This document shows positions 23,928 through 32,943 of a stretch of DNA of 33,104 nt, piece after piece (position 1 is the stretch's first letter; each line of letters begins with the position of its first letter). The DNA is taken from positions 1 through 33,104 of the forward strand of contig CAKRVL010000022.1 of the NCBI GenBank assembly GCA_934408705.1. The letters are read 5' to 3'. The stretch is from an uncultured Blautia sp. GTDB taxonomy: Bacteria; Bacillota; Clostridia; Lachnospirales; Lachnospiraceae. The notes under the pieces are model-generated. The model was not told where the DNA came from, searched no databases, and saw only the letters and a program-made list of their open reading frames with translations. Both the position numbers and the translations under genes were made by a program.

Positions 23928-25082
23928 TCAATGTCTGGAGTATCTTCTAAGCATAGGAAGCACCTGTCCGATCACTTCCAGGCAATAATCCACTTCTTCA
24001 ATTGTATTTTCCTCTGAAAAGCTGAATCTCAGAGTACTTTCTCTCTGTGCTGCTTCCATTCCCATTGCACTTAAGGTTCCCACAGCTTTACGCTTATGGC
24101 TGGAGCAGGCGCTTCCTGCTGAAACATAAATGCCTTTTTCCTCCAGAGTGTGAAGCAATACCTCACTTCGCACTCCCATAAAGCTGGCACTCAGAATCTG
24201 TGGAGCTCCCTCTGCCAATTCCATTCCATTAAGGCGCACATCAGGCAATTTCAGAAATCCCTCTGCCAGACGCGCCTTCAGCTGATACATATGCTGGATT
24301 TTCTCATCAAAGTCTGTATAGATCATTCTCGCAGCTACACCAAGTCCAGCAATTCCTGGTACATTATCTGTACCTGAACGCATACCGGCCTGCTGACCGC
24401 CACCTAAAACCTGTGGCTGGACCTTAGCCTTCTCATTAATATATAAAAAGCCAACGCCCTTAGGGCCGTGAATCTTATGACTGCTTACTGAAAGCATATC
24501 GATTCCCAGCTTCTTCGGATAAATACGGTATTTGCCAAATGCCTGGATCGCATCTACATGATAAAGAGCTTTAGGGCTTTTCTCATGAACGAGTCTGGCG
24601 ATTTCCTCCACAGGCATTACTGCTCCCACCTCATTATTTACATACATGGTAGATACCAGAATTGTATCCGGCCGCAGAGCCCTTTCCAGGGCATCCAGCT
24701 GTACCACACCTCTGTGATCCACTGGCACAACAGTTACCTCATATCCCATCTGTTCCAGTCGTTCTACCGGCTGTCCCACAGCAGGATGTTCTACCGCAGT
24801 AGTAATGATGTGGTTTCCGCTTCTTTTATTTGCTTCTGCAGCACCGAATAAGGCCAGATTATCCGACTCTGTTCCACCTGAAGTAAAAAGAATTTCTTTT
24901 TCGTTTACCTTCAGGATTTTGGCAAGTATCTGTGCAGATTCACGGACATATTTCTCAGCCTCCACACCCTTTAGGTGCATTGCGGAGGGATTTCCGAAAT
25001 CCTCTGTCATTGTTTTTACTACAATTTCTGCAACCTCCGGGTAACATCTTGTAGTTGCAGAATTATCAAAATATGCTTCCAT
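23928..25082 (-). CDS. Cysteine desulfurase (NifZ-like, ThiI partner)
   Basis: 384 residues, NifS/IscS-type PLP enzyme that takes sulfur from cysteine. YFDNSATT start, TSGGTESDN, PLP lysine in SVSSHKIHGPKG, substrate arginine in MRSGTDN and a short active loop SAGSACSSHKRK with the persulfide cysteine. It is not next to an IscU gene but directly before thiI, as with Bacillus nifZ-thiI, so a dedicated role in tRNA thiolation is likely. It begins 3 nt after rsmE, so translation is coupled. ATG 25080-25082. Confidence 0.92.
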   Translation of the reverse strand: MEAYFDNSATTRCYPEVAEIVVKTMTEDFGNPSAMHLKGVEAEKYVRESAQILAKILKVNEKEILFTSGGTESDNLALFGAAEANKRSGNHIITTAVEHPAVGQPVERLEQMGYEVTVVPVDHRGVVQLDALERALRPDTILVSTMYVNNEVGAVMPVEEIARLVHEKSPKALYHVDAIQAFGKYRIYPKKLGIDMLSVSSHKIHGPKGVGFLYINEKAKVQPQVLGGGQQAGMRSGTDNVPGIAGLGVAARMIYTDFDEKIQHMYQLKARLAEGFLKLPDVRLNGMELAEGAPQILSASFMGVRSEVLLHTLEEKGIYVSAGSACSSHKRKAVGTLSAMGMEAAQRESTLRFSFSEENTIEEVDYCLEVIGQVLPMLRRYSRH

Positions 25083-25085
25083 TTC

Positions 25086-25838
25086 TTATTCATCCTCTTT
25101 TTCCAGCGTAAACATGAGAACAGACAGCATAGTCATGCCAGCTGTCTCTGTACGTAGGATTCTTTTTCCCAGTGTAACCGGTTTCGCTCCCATTTCCATA
25201 GCAGTCCGTATTTCCTCTTCCTCAAATCCACCTTCCGGGCCAATAAAAATACCAACTGACTGTCCAGGCCTTATAGAAGAAATAATTTCTCTGGTTTCTC
25301 TCATGCTTTTTGCAAGTTCGTAGGGAACCATCAGAACATCCAGTTCTTTTGCAAATACAAGTGCTTCCCTCCAGCTCATTACACTTTTCACTTCCGGGAT
25401 CAGCATACGTTTCGACTGCTTCGCTGCACTCTCGGAAATCTGCTGCCATCTGACAGTTTTCTTCTGGGCTTTTTTTGCATCCAGCTTCACCACGCAGCGT
25501 TTCATCTCCACAGGCACAATAGAATAAGCACCAAGCTCCACAGCTTTCTGGATGATCAGTTCCATTTTGTCACCTTTCGGAAGCCCCTGAAACAGATAAA
25601 TCCGATTAGGAAGCTCATAGCCAGCTTCCTCAATCTCAAGAATATGAAGAATTGCACAATCCTCCATAAATTCGTCTATAGTACAGTGATATTCCTTCTC
25701 ACTGCCATCACTAATCCATACTTCTTCTCCAATACGCATACGCAATACATTTTTCATATGGTTAAGATCAGTTCCTGTGAGAGTAATTCTTGATTCTTTT
25801 TCCTGTATCTGATAAGGCTCTACAAAAAAGCGCTGCAT
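25086..25838 (-). CDS. rsmE: 16S rRNA (uracil-1498-N3)-methyltransferase
   Basis: 250 residues, SPOUT methyltransferase with a trefoil knot. An N-terminal PUA-like part (HMKNVLRMRIGEEVWISDG) is followed by RIYLFQGLPKGDKMELIIQKAVELG, VGIFIGPEGGFEEEEI and LGKRILRTETAGMTML, the SAM site. It methylates U1498 of 16S rRNA. It follows prmA by 3 nt, the common dnaJ-prmA-rsmE order. ATG 25836-25838. Confidence 0.95.
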   Translation of the reverse strand: MQRFFVEPYQIQEKESRITLTGTDLNHMKNVLRMRIGEEVWISDGSEKEYHCTIDEFMEDCAILHILEIEEAGYELPNRIYLFQGLPKGDKMELIIQKAVELGAYSIVPVEMKRCVVKLDAKKAQKKTVRWQQISESAAKQSKRMLIPEVKSVMSWREALVFAKELDVLMVPYELAKSMRETREIISSIRPGQSVGIFIGPEGGFEEEEIRTAMEMGAKPVTLGKRILRTETAGMTMLSVLMFTLEKEDE

Positions 25839-25841
25839 ACA

Positions 25842-26795
25842 TTATTCCTTTCTGGCAGTTACAGACACCCATTCTCCCTGGTGTGTCACCTCAACCAGCT
25901 GAAGTCCTGCATTCTTTACAGCCTGGACTACCACATCCTCTTTGACATCCAGAATACCGGAGGTAATGTAATATGCACCCTTTTTCATCTGATTTACAAT
26001 AACAGGTGTCAGCGGAATCAGTACATCTGCCAGGATATTTGCTGTTACAATGTCATATTTCTCATATCCTACAGTATCCTGAACTTCTTTGTCATCAATG
26101 ATATTTCCAATAAGCATGTCAAAGGTCTCATCTTTAATATCATTAGCCTCTTTATTATCTGCTACTGCCGGAATCGCACATGGATCAAGATCGGTTCCCA
26201 CTACATGCGCAGCACCCAGCTTCAGCGCTACGATTCCAAGAATACCGCTTCCGGTTCCCACATCAAGCATCTGTGTATCCTTTGTCACAAACTTTTTCAG
26301 CTGGCGGATCACAAGCTGGGTAGTCTCATGCATACCGGTTCCAAAAGCTGTACCCGGATCAATATGAAGGATCATTTTATCCTGATCTTCTTCCTTCACC
26401 TCTTCCCAGGACGGAACAATAAGGATATCATCCACATAAAACTGATGGAAATACTCTTTCCAATTATTAATCCAGTCCTTATCTTCTGTCTGGGATTCTG
26501 TAATGGTACCCTCTCCAATGTCCATATATCCGCGCACTTCCTCAAGAACTGCACGTACTCTCTCAAGAACAGGCTCCACTTCTGTATCCTCTTCAAGATA
26601 GAAATTTAAATATGCAATTCCATCATCAGCAGGACCTTCCGGCATAATATCCACAAACATCTGCTCTTTATCAGTCTCAGTAAGAGGCTGCTTGTCCTGA
26701 ATTTCTACGCCCTCAACACCCACATCTGCAAGTGCAGAGATGATAACATCCTCTGCTTCTGTTTTTGTTTTAATGGTAAAGCGATTCCACTTCAT
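25842..26795 (-). CDS. prmA: Ribosomal protein L11 methyltransferase
   Basis: 317 residues. Trimethylates ribosomal protein L11. An N-terminal L11-binding part (WNRFTIKTKTEAEDVIISAL) is followed by the SAM domain with PGTAFGTGMHETTQ, MLDVGTGSGILGIVALKLGA and the substrate motif IVTANILADVLIPL. ATG 26793-26795 has GGAG 7 nt upstream; a TTG four codons earlier overlaps that site. Preceded by the PAP2 gene (25 nt). Confidence 0.95.
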   Translation of the reverse strand: MKWNRFTIKTKTEAEDVIISALADVGVEGVEIQDKQPLTETDKEQMFVDIMPEGPADDGIAYLNFYLEEDTEVEPVLERVRAVLEEVRGYMDIGEGTITESQTEDKDWINNWKEYFHQFYVDDILIVPSWEEVKEEDQDKMILHIDPGTAFGTGMHETTQLVIRQLKKFVTKDTQMLDVGTGSGILGIVALKLGAAHVVGTDLDPCAIPAVADNKEANDIKDETFDMLIGNIIDDKEVQDTVGYEKYDIVTANILADVLIPLTPVIVNQMKKGAYYITSGILDVKEDVVVQAVKNAGLQLVEVTHQGEWVSVTARKE

Positions 26796-26820
26796 ATTTT
26801 TCTCCAATCTTATTTATTTT

Positions 26821-27510
26821 CTATTGTTCTCTTGTCTCTCTATGTCCAAAAATCCGTACCACCCAATTATGCCTCTGTCCTTTCTGATAAAATCTCCAGA
26901 AAAGCTCTACAAGTATTAACGCTGCCACTGCATCGACAATATAATGCTGTTTCAGTACCTGCGTTGAAATAATGATCAGCACTGCAAATATCAGGGAAAA
27001 CTTCTGATACCATTTTGGTATTTTTTCAGAACCAGCCACCCCTTTCCAGCACATCCAGCTTACGTAACAATGAATGGAAGGGAAAAGATTAGATGGGCTG
27101 TTTCCGCCATCCAGGGAATAAACAAGCCGAAGGATTCTCTCTGAAATTGTATTTCCCGCAATTTCCGGTCTTATATTTGTGGTTGGTACCAGTATAAAGC
27201 AAATAAAGCAAATAAAATGTATGGTCAGATCTGTTGCTACAAACCGGTAAAACATATCCTTCCCCCGTCTTGCTGCCAGCACATATCCTACAGCCCAGAA
27301 TGGAAAAGCAAGAATATAAAACCACACAAACACCGGTAGCACAGGCACTGCCCTGTCAAGTGCTGTTGTAAAATCATAATGATATCTGTTTGCTGTAAGT
27401 ATGCTGCTTCCCGAATAAATCAGGCTGTTTACAACAAAAATCGTCAGCAGCGGTGGGATTGACCATAAGGGAATATACTCATTTAGCAGTTTTTTTATTT
27501 TAGTTTTCAA
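26821..27510 (-). CDS. PAP2-superfamily membrane phosphatase/phosphotransferase
   Basis: 229 residues, about six membrane segments. Two PAP2-type active site pieces are visible: LFPSIHCYVSW (PSxH, motif 2) and LKQHYIVDAVAALI (HxxxD, motif 3 with catalytic His), close to the Aur1/inositol-phosphorylceramide synthase-like branch. Such enzymes cleave or transfer phosphate groups of membrane lipids or undecaprenyl pyrophosphate; the substrate here is unknown. Start is TTG 27508-27510 with GGGAGG 10 nt upstream. It splits the usual dnaJ-prmA pair and lies just beyond the dnaJ terminator. Confidence 0.8.
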   Translation of the reverse strand: MKTKIKKLLNEYIPLWSIPPLLTIFVVNSLIYSGSSILTANRYHYDFTTALDRAVPVLPVFVWFYILAFPFWAVGYVLAARRGKDMFYRFVATDLTIHFICFICFILVPTTNIRPEIAGNTISERILRLVYSLDGGNSPSNLFPSIHCYVSWMCWKGVAGSEKIPKWYQKFSLIFAVLIIISTQVLKQHYIVDAVAALILVELFWRFYQKGQRHNWVVRIFGHRETREQ

Positions 27511-27563
27511 GTCAGTGCTCCCTCCCGGATTCTTATGGCTATCCTTTAATATACAATAAGTAA

Positions 27564-27598
27564 CAAAAAAAGAAAAGAGGATATATCCCCTTTTCTTT
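27564..27598 (-). terminator. Terminator of the hrcA-dnaJ operon
   Basis: A 12-bp stem with one mismatch (27569-27580 with 27587-27598) followed on the minus strand by seven Ts. It ends the heat-shock operon and separates it from PAP2-prmA-rsmE. Confidence 0.85.
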
Positions 27599-27621
27599 AT
27601 TCTTTTATAGAAAAATGTGTT

Positions 27622-28806
27622 TTACTCTTCAAATGTCTCTTTTAATTTGTCCATGAAGCTTTTTTTCTTCTTCTCAGACTTCTCTGTACCATCATTATCC
27701 CCACTTGAAGGACGATTGCCACAGGCTTCATCAAATTTACGAAGAGCCTCTTTGGCTTCCTCATTCAGATTAGTCGGCACCTGAACAACCAGTGTAACAT
27801 AATGATCACCACGGACATTCTTGTTACGAAGAGATGGAACACCTTTGCCCTTCAGACGGATTCTTGTATCTGTCTGGGTTCCAGGCTTCACATCATAAAG
27901 AACATCTCCATCAACTGTATTAAGTCTGACTTCTCCGCCAAGTGCTGCCTGTGCATAAGTAATCGGTGCTGTAGAATAAATATTCATATCCTGTCTCTGG
28001 AAGATTGGATGACGTCCTACATTCACCTCTACCAGCAGATCTCCTCTTGGGCCACCATTGGTACCTGGCTCACCTTTATCACGAATGCGGATACTCTGTC
28101 CATTATCAATACCAGCAGGAACAGATACTTTAATCTTTTTGCGGTTTGAAACATATCCTGTACCACGGCAATCAGGACATTTGTCCTTGATGATCTTACC
28201 TGTACCATGACAGTCCGGGCAGACCTGAACATTACGAACCATACCAAACATAGACTGCTGGGTATAAACGATCTGACCTTCTCCATTACATTTCGGACAG
28301 GTAACAGGTGATGTACCGGCTTTTGCACCAGTTCCATGACAGGTAGTACATTCATCCTTCAGTGTGATCTCAAGCTCCTTCTCACAGCCAAATACAGCCT
28401 CCTCAAAGGTGATATTCACACGTGCACGCAGGTTTGCTCCCTTCATAGGGCCATTGCTGGCACGTCTGCGGCTTCCGCCACCGAACAGATCTCCGAAAAT
28501 ATCTCCGAAGATATCACCCATATCTGCACCGGAGAAATCAAAGCCGCCGAAACCGCCCGCTCCGCCACCGCCGCCGTTCTCAAAAGCGGCATGACCAAAC
28601 TGGTCATACTGTCTTCTCTTGTCCGGGTCACTTAAGATGCCGTAAGCCTCTGTTGCCTCTTTAAATTTCGCTTCAGCTTCCTTATCTCCCGGATTCACAT
28701 CTGGATGATACTTCTTGGCAAGCTGACGATATGCTTTTTTTAATGTAGCGTCATCGGCGTTCTTGTCAACGCCCAGGACTTCATAGTAATCTCTTTTATC
28801 AGCCAT
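27622..28806 (-). CDS. dnaJ: Chaperone protein DnaJ
   Basis: 394 residues, type I Hsp40. J domain at the N-terminus with the HPD motif in [10 protein letters not shown], a long Gly/Phe region ([16 protein letters not shown]), four zinc repeats [32 protein letters not shown], then the peptide-binding C-terminal domains. It stimulates DnaK ATPase and delivers clients. ATG 28804-28806 with AGGAAAAG. 155 bp of hairpin-bearing spacer separate it from dnaK. Confidence 0.98.
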   Translation of the reverse strand: MADKRDYYEVLGVDKNADDATLKKAYRQLAKKYHPDVNPGDKEAEAKFKEATEAYGILSDPDKRRQYDQFGHAAFENGGGGGAGGFGGFDFSGADMGDIFGDIFGDLFGGGSRRRASNGPMKGANLRARVNITFEEAVFGCEKELEITLKDECTTCHGTGAKAGTSPVTCPKCNGEGQIVYTQQSMFGMVRNVQVCPDCHGTGKIIKDKCPDCRGTGYVSNRKKIKVSVPAGIDNGQSIRIRDKGEPGTNGGPRGDLLVEVNVGRHPIFQRQDMNIYSTAPITYAQAALGGEVRLNTVDGDVLYDVKPGTQTDTRIRLKGKGVPSLRNKNVRGDHYVTLVVQVPTNLNEEAKEALRKFDEACGNRPSSGDNDGTEKSEKKKKSFMDKLKETFEE

Positions 28807-28843
28807 GATTTCTTTTCCTAACTTTTTGTATTTGGTTATCTCC

Positions 28844-28867
28844 GAAAAGCGCCAGATGGTGCTTTTC
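28844..28867 (-). terminator. Hairpin 1 between dnaK and dnaJ
   Basis: Stem GAAAAGCGCC (28844-28853) with GGTGCTTTTC (28858-28867), one mismatch, 4-nt loop, T-rich 3' arm. Probably partial termination or mRNA processing that lowers dnaJ relative to dnaK. Confidence 0.5.
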
Positions 28868-28892
28868 CTGTAATATATCTTCTACCACCACT

Positions 28893-28917
28893 GCCCGGTC
28901 ATGGATCATGGCCGGGC
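28893..28917 (-). terminator. Hairpin 2 between dnaK and dnaJ
   Basis: An 11-bp GC-rich stem with one G-T pair and a 3-nt loop (28893-28903 with 28907-28917), 45 bp after the dnaK stop. No T run, so a stabiliser or pause site rather than a full terminator. Confidence 0.5.
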
Positions 28918-28961
28918 TGTAGTCTTGCGTCCCGGAATACCGGAACTGATTATTAATTTAA

Positions 28962-30839
28962 TTAAACTTCTTTGTAGTCTGCATCTACAACATCGTCGCC
29001 GTAGCCTGCTTCGTTACCGCCCTGGGAAGCTCCTCCCATATCCGGACCAGCCTGACCAGCGCCGCCCTGTGGATTCTGTGCTTCATACATCTTTGCAAAA
29101 AGCTTCTGAGCACTTTCCATCATTTTCTCCTGAGCTGCTTTAATTTCTGCAACCTGAGCATCTCCAAGATCTTCTGTATTTGTATATTTAGCAAGGATAT
29201 CCTTCAATGCATTAAGGTCAGCCTCTACAGCAGCCTTATCATTTGCATCAAGCTTATCGCCTGCCTCTTTCAGTGCATTCTCAACCTGGAATACCATGGA
29301 GTCTGCATTGTTCTTTGTATCAATAGCCTCTTTACGCTTCTTATCCTGAGCTTCGAACTCAGCAGCTTCTTTAACAGCTTTGTCAATCTCAGACTCAGAC
29401 ATGTTAGAACCAGCTGTGATGGTAATGTGCTGCTCTTTACCTGTTCCAAGATCCTTAGCGGAAACATTTACAATACCGTTGGCATCAATATCGAATGTAA
29501 CCTCGATCTGCGGAACACCACGACGTGCTGGCGGAATTCCATCCAGACGGAACTGTCCAAGGGATTTGTTGTCTTTCGCAAACTGACGCTCACCCTGTAA
29601 TACGTTGATATCTACAGCTGTCTGATTATCTGCTGCTGTGGAGAAGATCTGGCTCTTCTTTGTCGGGATAGTTGTGTTTCTCTCGATCAGACGAGTTGCA
29701 ATACCACCCATTGTCTCAATAGACAGAGAAAGCGGAGTTACATCAAGAAGAAGGATGTCACCTGCACCAGACTCACCGGAAAGCTTACCACCCTGGATAG
29801 AAGCACCAAGTGCAACACACTCATCCGGGTTCAGAGCTTTACTTGGCTCTTTGCCTGTCAGCTGTCTTACTTTGTCCTGTACTGCCGGAACACGTGTGGA
29901 ACCACCAACCAGAAGTACCTGTCCAAGATCAGAAGCTGTAAGACCTGCATCAGAAAGTGCACGGCGAACCGGCTCTGCTGTCTTCTCGACAAGGTCATGT
30001 GTAAGCTCATCAAATTTAGCTCTTGTAAGGTTCATATCAAAGTGCTTTGGTCCCTCAGCTGTTGCTGTAATGAATGGCAGGTTGATATTGGTTGTTGTTG
30101 CAGAAGAAAGCTCTTTCTTTGCTTTCTCAGCAGCTTCTTTCAGTCTCTGAAGAGCCATCTTATCGTTGCTTAAATCAACACCTTCTGTTTTCTTAAATTC
30201 AGAAAGCATGTAATCTGTAATTCTCTGGTCAAAGTCATCTCCACCAAGACGGTTGTTACCTGCTGTTGCAAGAACCTCGATAACGCCATCACCGATCTCA
30301 ATGATAGAAACATCGAATGTACCACCACCAAGGTCATAAACCATGATCTTCTGCTCTTTCTCATTGTCAAGACCATATGCAAGAGCTGCAGCTGTAGGCT
30401 CATTAATGATACGTTTTACATCAAGGCCTGCAATCTTACCAGCATCCTTAGTTGCCTGACGCTGAGCATCGTTGAAGTATGCAGGAACAGTAATAACTGC
30501 TTCTGTAACAGGCTCTCCAAGATATCCTTCTGCATCTTTTTTCAGTTTCTGAAGGATCATAGCAGAAATTTCCTGTGGGGAATATTTCTTGTCATCGATT
30601 GTCACGCGATAATCTGTACCCATCTCTCTCTTAATGGAAGAGATTGTCTTATCTGCATTTGTTACTGCCTGACGTTTAGCAGGCTCACCTACCAGACGCT
30701 CACCAGTCTTTGTAAATGCTACAACAGATGGTGTTGTTCTGGATCCTTCTGTATTTGCGATAACGGTAGGCTGTCCACCTTCCATAACAGCTACGCAGCT
30801 GTTTGTTGTACCTAAGTCAATACCAATGATTTTTCCCAT
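28962..30839 (-). CDS. dnaK: Chaperone protein DnaK (Hsp70)
   Basis: 625 residues. [18 protein letters not shown] phosphate-1 loop, [23 protein letters not shown] phosphate-2, [14 protein letters not shown] adenosine motif, then the substrate-binding beta domain ([20 protein letters not shown]) and alpha lid; the tail is Gly/Asp-rich ending in VVDADYKEV. Folds and protects proteins with DnaJ and GrpE. ATG 30837-30839 with AGGAGG. It offers a useful reference for the Hsp70-like DUF5716 protein. Confidence 0.99.
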   Translation of the reverse strand: MGKIIGIDLGTTNSCVAVMEGGQPTVIANTEGSRTTPSVVAFTKTGERLVGEPAKRQAVTNADKTISSIKREMGTDYRVTIDDKKYSPQEISAMILQKLKKDAEGYLGEPVTEAVITVPAYFNDAQRQATKDAGKIAGLDVKRIINEPTAAALAYGLDNEKEQKIMVYDLGGGTFDVSIIEIGDGVIEVLATAGNNRLGGDDFDQRITDYMLSEFKKTEGVDLSNDKMALQRLKEAAEKAKKELSSATTTNINLPFITATAEGPKHFDMNLTRAKFDELTHDLVEKTAEPVRRALSDAGLTASDLGQVLLVGGSTRVPAVQDKVRQLTGKEPSKALNPDECVALGASIQGGKLSGESGAGDILLLDVTPLSLSIETMGGIATRLIERNTTIPTKKSQIFSTAADNQTAVDINVLQGERQFAKDNKSLGQFRLDGIPPARRGVPQIEVTFDIDANGIVNVSAKDLGTGKEQHITITAGSNMSESEIDKAVKEAAEFEAQDKKRKEAIDTKNNADSMVFQVENALKEAGDKLDANDKAAVEADLNALKDILAKYTNTEDLGDAQVAEIKAAQEKMMESAQKLFAKMYEAQNPQGGAGQAGPDMGGASQGGNEAGYGDDVVDADYKEV

Positions 30840-30920
30840 GATAATTTTCCTCCTGTTTAAATATCTATGTTCTGATTTTAGAAATTGTCAATAAAGTTCA
30901 ATCTGCTAAATCACTTTCAG

Positions 30921-31580
30921 TTAATTAGCAACCTTTACCATGCTGTGTCTTACAACGAAATCCTTGTAAGTATATCCCTTCTGGAATTCCTCCACAACAG
31001 TATTCTCGCTTACGGATTCGTCTTCCACATGCATAACAGCATTGTGCAGATTCGGATCAAACTCCTTTCCTACAGCTTCGATCGGCTTCACACCCATCTC
31101 ATCAAAGGCTGTCATCATCTGCTTGTATATCATCTTCATGCCTTCTGCAAATGGATCATCTTCAGGAGCCTGTGCAAGACCTCTTTCAAAATTATCCACT
31201 ATCGGAAGCATTTTTTCTACAATATCCTTTGCGCCAATGATGTACATGCTGGATTTTTCTTTCTCCGTTCTTTTACGGTAATTGTCAAACTCAGCCATGT
31301 TGCGCTTCAGTCTGTCTGTAAGCTCCTCGATCTGCTGTTCAAATTTATCTTTTTCTTTTTTCTTCTTGCCGAAGAAAGAAGTTTTTGCTTTGTTTTCTGA
31401 ATCCTTCTGAGCCTCTTCCTTACCTGGCTGCTCAGCTTCTTCTGCTTCGGTCACCTCTTCGGAAGCTTCCTCATCTGCTGTCTGGGCTGTATCTGCTGCC
31501 TCTTCCTCACTTCCGTCGGTTACCGGAATATCAACTGCTTCTTCCTGTACTTCGGCTTCTTTATTCATTTCTTCTGACAC
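30921..31580 (-). CDS. grpE: Nucleotide exchange factor GrpE
   Basis: 219 residues. A very acidic disordered start (first 60 residues), a long coiled coil (KEKDKFEQQIEELTDRLKRN, then AEFDNYRKRTEKEK), and the C-terminal wing with VGKEFDPNLHNAVMHVEDES. Releases ADP from DnaK. Start is GTG 31578-31580, with AAAGGCGG at good spacing; the ATG four codons on has no site. It follows hrcA by 16 nt. Confidence 0.97.
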   Translation of the reverse strand: MSEEMNKEAEVQEEAVDIPVTDGSEEEAADTAQTADEEASEEVTEAEEAEQPGKEEAQKDSENKAKTSFFGKKKKEKDKFEQQIEELTDRLKRNMAEFDNYRKRTEKEKSSMYIIGAKDIVEKMLPIVDNFERGLAQAPEDDPFAEGMKMIYKQMMTAFDEMGVKPIEAVGKEFDPNLHNAVMHVEDESVSENTVVEEFQKGYTYKDFVVRHSMVKVAN

Positions 31581-31596
31581 GCTTTCAACCGCCTTT

Positions 31597-32637
31597 CTAG
31601 GTTTTCTGATTTACCATTTCATCAAGCTGGACTTTTAACTTCTTCAAGCTATCCACTACATTCTCGTAATCCATTCGCTTAGGACCAATGATTCCGATAG
31701 TTCCCCGCATTCCATCTCCAAGCTCATAAGTAGCTGTAACAACACTGCAGTCCTTCATGGTACGTACCGGAACTTCCTCTCCGATATATACCTGGATTCC
31801 TGTATTCTCTGAATCGCCTCTTTCCTCACGGACCATATCCGCAAGCTCCTGCTTATCCTCGAAAATAGAAATCAGTTCGCTGGCTCTGGATGTATCCGCA
31901 AGCTCAGGATACTTAAATATGTTGGTCGCTCCCGATGTATATACCTTCATATCTTCTTCATCCACATGAATAGTAGCTGCAACTGCGTCCAGTACATCTG
32001 CAACCACACCGCTGTGGCTTCCAGCCTGTTCCTTCAATCTGGCAATCATACCAAGATTGATGTCCTGGATAGGAACTCCGTTCAGGTTGGTATTAAGAAG
32101 AAGATTCAGCTTCAGGATCGTCTGGTCATCCATTGCCTCATCAATATTAATGATCTGGTTCCGGATAACATTGCCTTCACATACAACTACGGCAATCAGC
32201 TGCCGCTCATTTACACGTGAAAGCTGAATGAACTTCAGAGTGCTTCCCTTATATTGGGGAACTGCCACCATAGTCGCATAATTGGTATTCGTCGCAAGAA
32301 CTTTCGCAACCTGCTTGAGTACCTTATCCATTTTATCTGATTTTTCAATCATCATATCACGGATCTCTGCGATCTCAGCTTCTTTCTCTCTGGTAAGCTC
32401 ATCTACATAAAGGCGATAGCCTTTATCTGATGGAATTCTTCCGGCTGAAGTATGGGGCTGTACAATATAGCCCATATCCGTCAGGTCGGACATCTCATTC
32501 CGGATGGTAGCAGAGCTGACATTTAATCCCGGATACTTGGAAATCGTTCTGGAACCTACAGGCTCACCCGTTTCCATATAAGTTTTGATGATTGCTTTCA
32601 GTATTTTCCGTTTGCGCTCATCTAATACTTCATCCAT
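31597..32637 (-). CDS. hrcA: Heat-inducible transcription repressor HrcA
   Basis: 346 residues. A winged-helix N-terminus (LDERKRKILKAIIKTYMETG, with GSRTISKYPGLNVSSATIRN as recognition region) and a GAF-like middle. Represses its own operon through the CIRCE element and needs GroEL for activity. ATG 32635-32637 with AAAGGAG. First gene of hrcA-grpE-dnaK-dnaJ. Confidence 0.97.
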   Translation of the reverse strand: MDEVLDERKRKILKAIIKTYMETGEPVGSRTISKYPGLNVSSATIRNEMSDLTDMGYIVQPHTSAGRIPSDKGYRLYVDELTREKEAEIAEIRDMMIEKSDKMDKVLKQVAKVLATNTNYATMVAVPQYKGSTLKFIQLSRVNERQLIAVVVCEGNVIRNQIINIDEAMDDQTILKLNLLLNTNLNGVPIQDINLGMIARLKEQAGSHSGVVADVLDAVAATIHVDEEDMKVYTSGATNIFKYPELADTSRASELISIFEDKQELADMVREERGDSENTGIQVYIGEEVPVRTMKDCSVVTATYELGDGMRGTIGIIGPKRMDYENVVDSLKKLKVQLDEMVNQKT

Positions 32638-32715
32638 GAAATATCCGCTCCTTTCCTAAAAAGCAGACGGTCAAACCTGAATTCTGTTCCCGTCCGGCTT
32701 CCTCGAATTCCTTTG

Positions 32716-32742
32716 TTAGCACTCATTATTTAGGAGTGCTAA
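32716..32742. promoter_or_regulatory. CIRCE operator (HrcA binding site)
   Basis: Perfect consensus inverted repeat TTAGCACTC, 9 bp, GAGTGCTAA. It lies 14 bp past the hrcA -10 box and about 80 bp before the ATG, so it covers the start of the transcript. Confidence 0.98.
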
Positions 32743-32755
32743 CATTCATGCTCTT

Positions 32756-32784
32756 AAGATACACCTCAGTATCCCTTTTGTCAA
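32756..32784 (-). promoter_or_regulatory. Promoter of the hrcA operon
   Basis: Minus-strand TTGACA (32779-32784), 17-bp spacer, TATCTT (32756-32761), directly upstream of CIRCE. Confidence 0.8.
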
Positions 32785-32810
32785 TATTTTTTACAAATTT
32801 TTTTCATCTT

Positions 32811-32830
32811 TTTTGATAGTTTTTGATAGT
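32811..32830. repeat. Tandem 10-bp repeat
   Basis: TTTTGATAGT occurs twice head to tail in the divergent promoter region. It lies upstream of both the hrcA and the nucleotidyltransferase promoters; role unknown. Confidence 0.6.
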
Positions 32831-32858
32831 AGTAAAATTGATACATGGAAAATATTGA

Positions 32859-32887
32859 TTGAGAAACGGATGTAAACTGGTTATAAT
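32859..32887 (+). promoter_or_regulatory. Promoter of the nucleotidyltransferase gene
   Basis: TTGAGA (32859-32864), 17-bp spacer, perfect TATAAT (32882-32887), about 55 bp before the ATG. Confidence 0.7.
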
Positions 32888-32943
32888 AAAATTAAGAAGT
32901 AAGCAGAGTATAGAATGATCAGCAGAAAATGAGGTGATGATAT

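Larger units (their letters stand above)
32638..32943. other. Divergent regulatory region hrcA / nucleotidyltransferase
   Basis: 306 bp without a gene. It holds the hrcA leader, CIRCE, the hrcA promoter, an AT-rich stretch with the tandem 10-bp repeat, and the plus-strand promoter of the nucleotidyltransferase gene. Confidence 0.8.
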
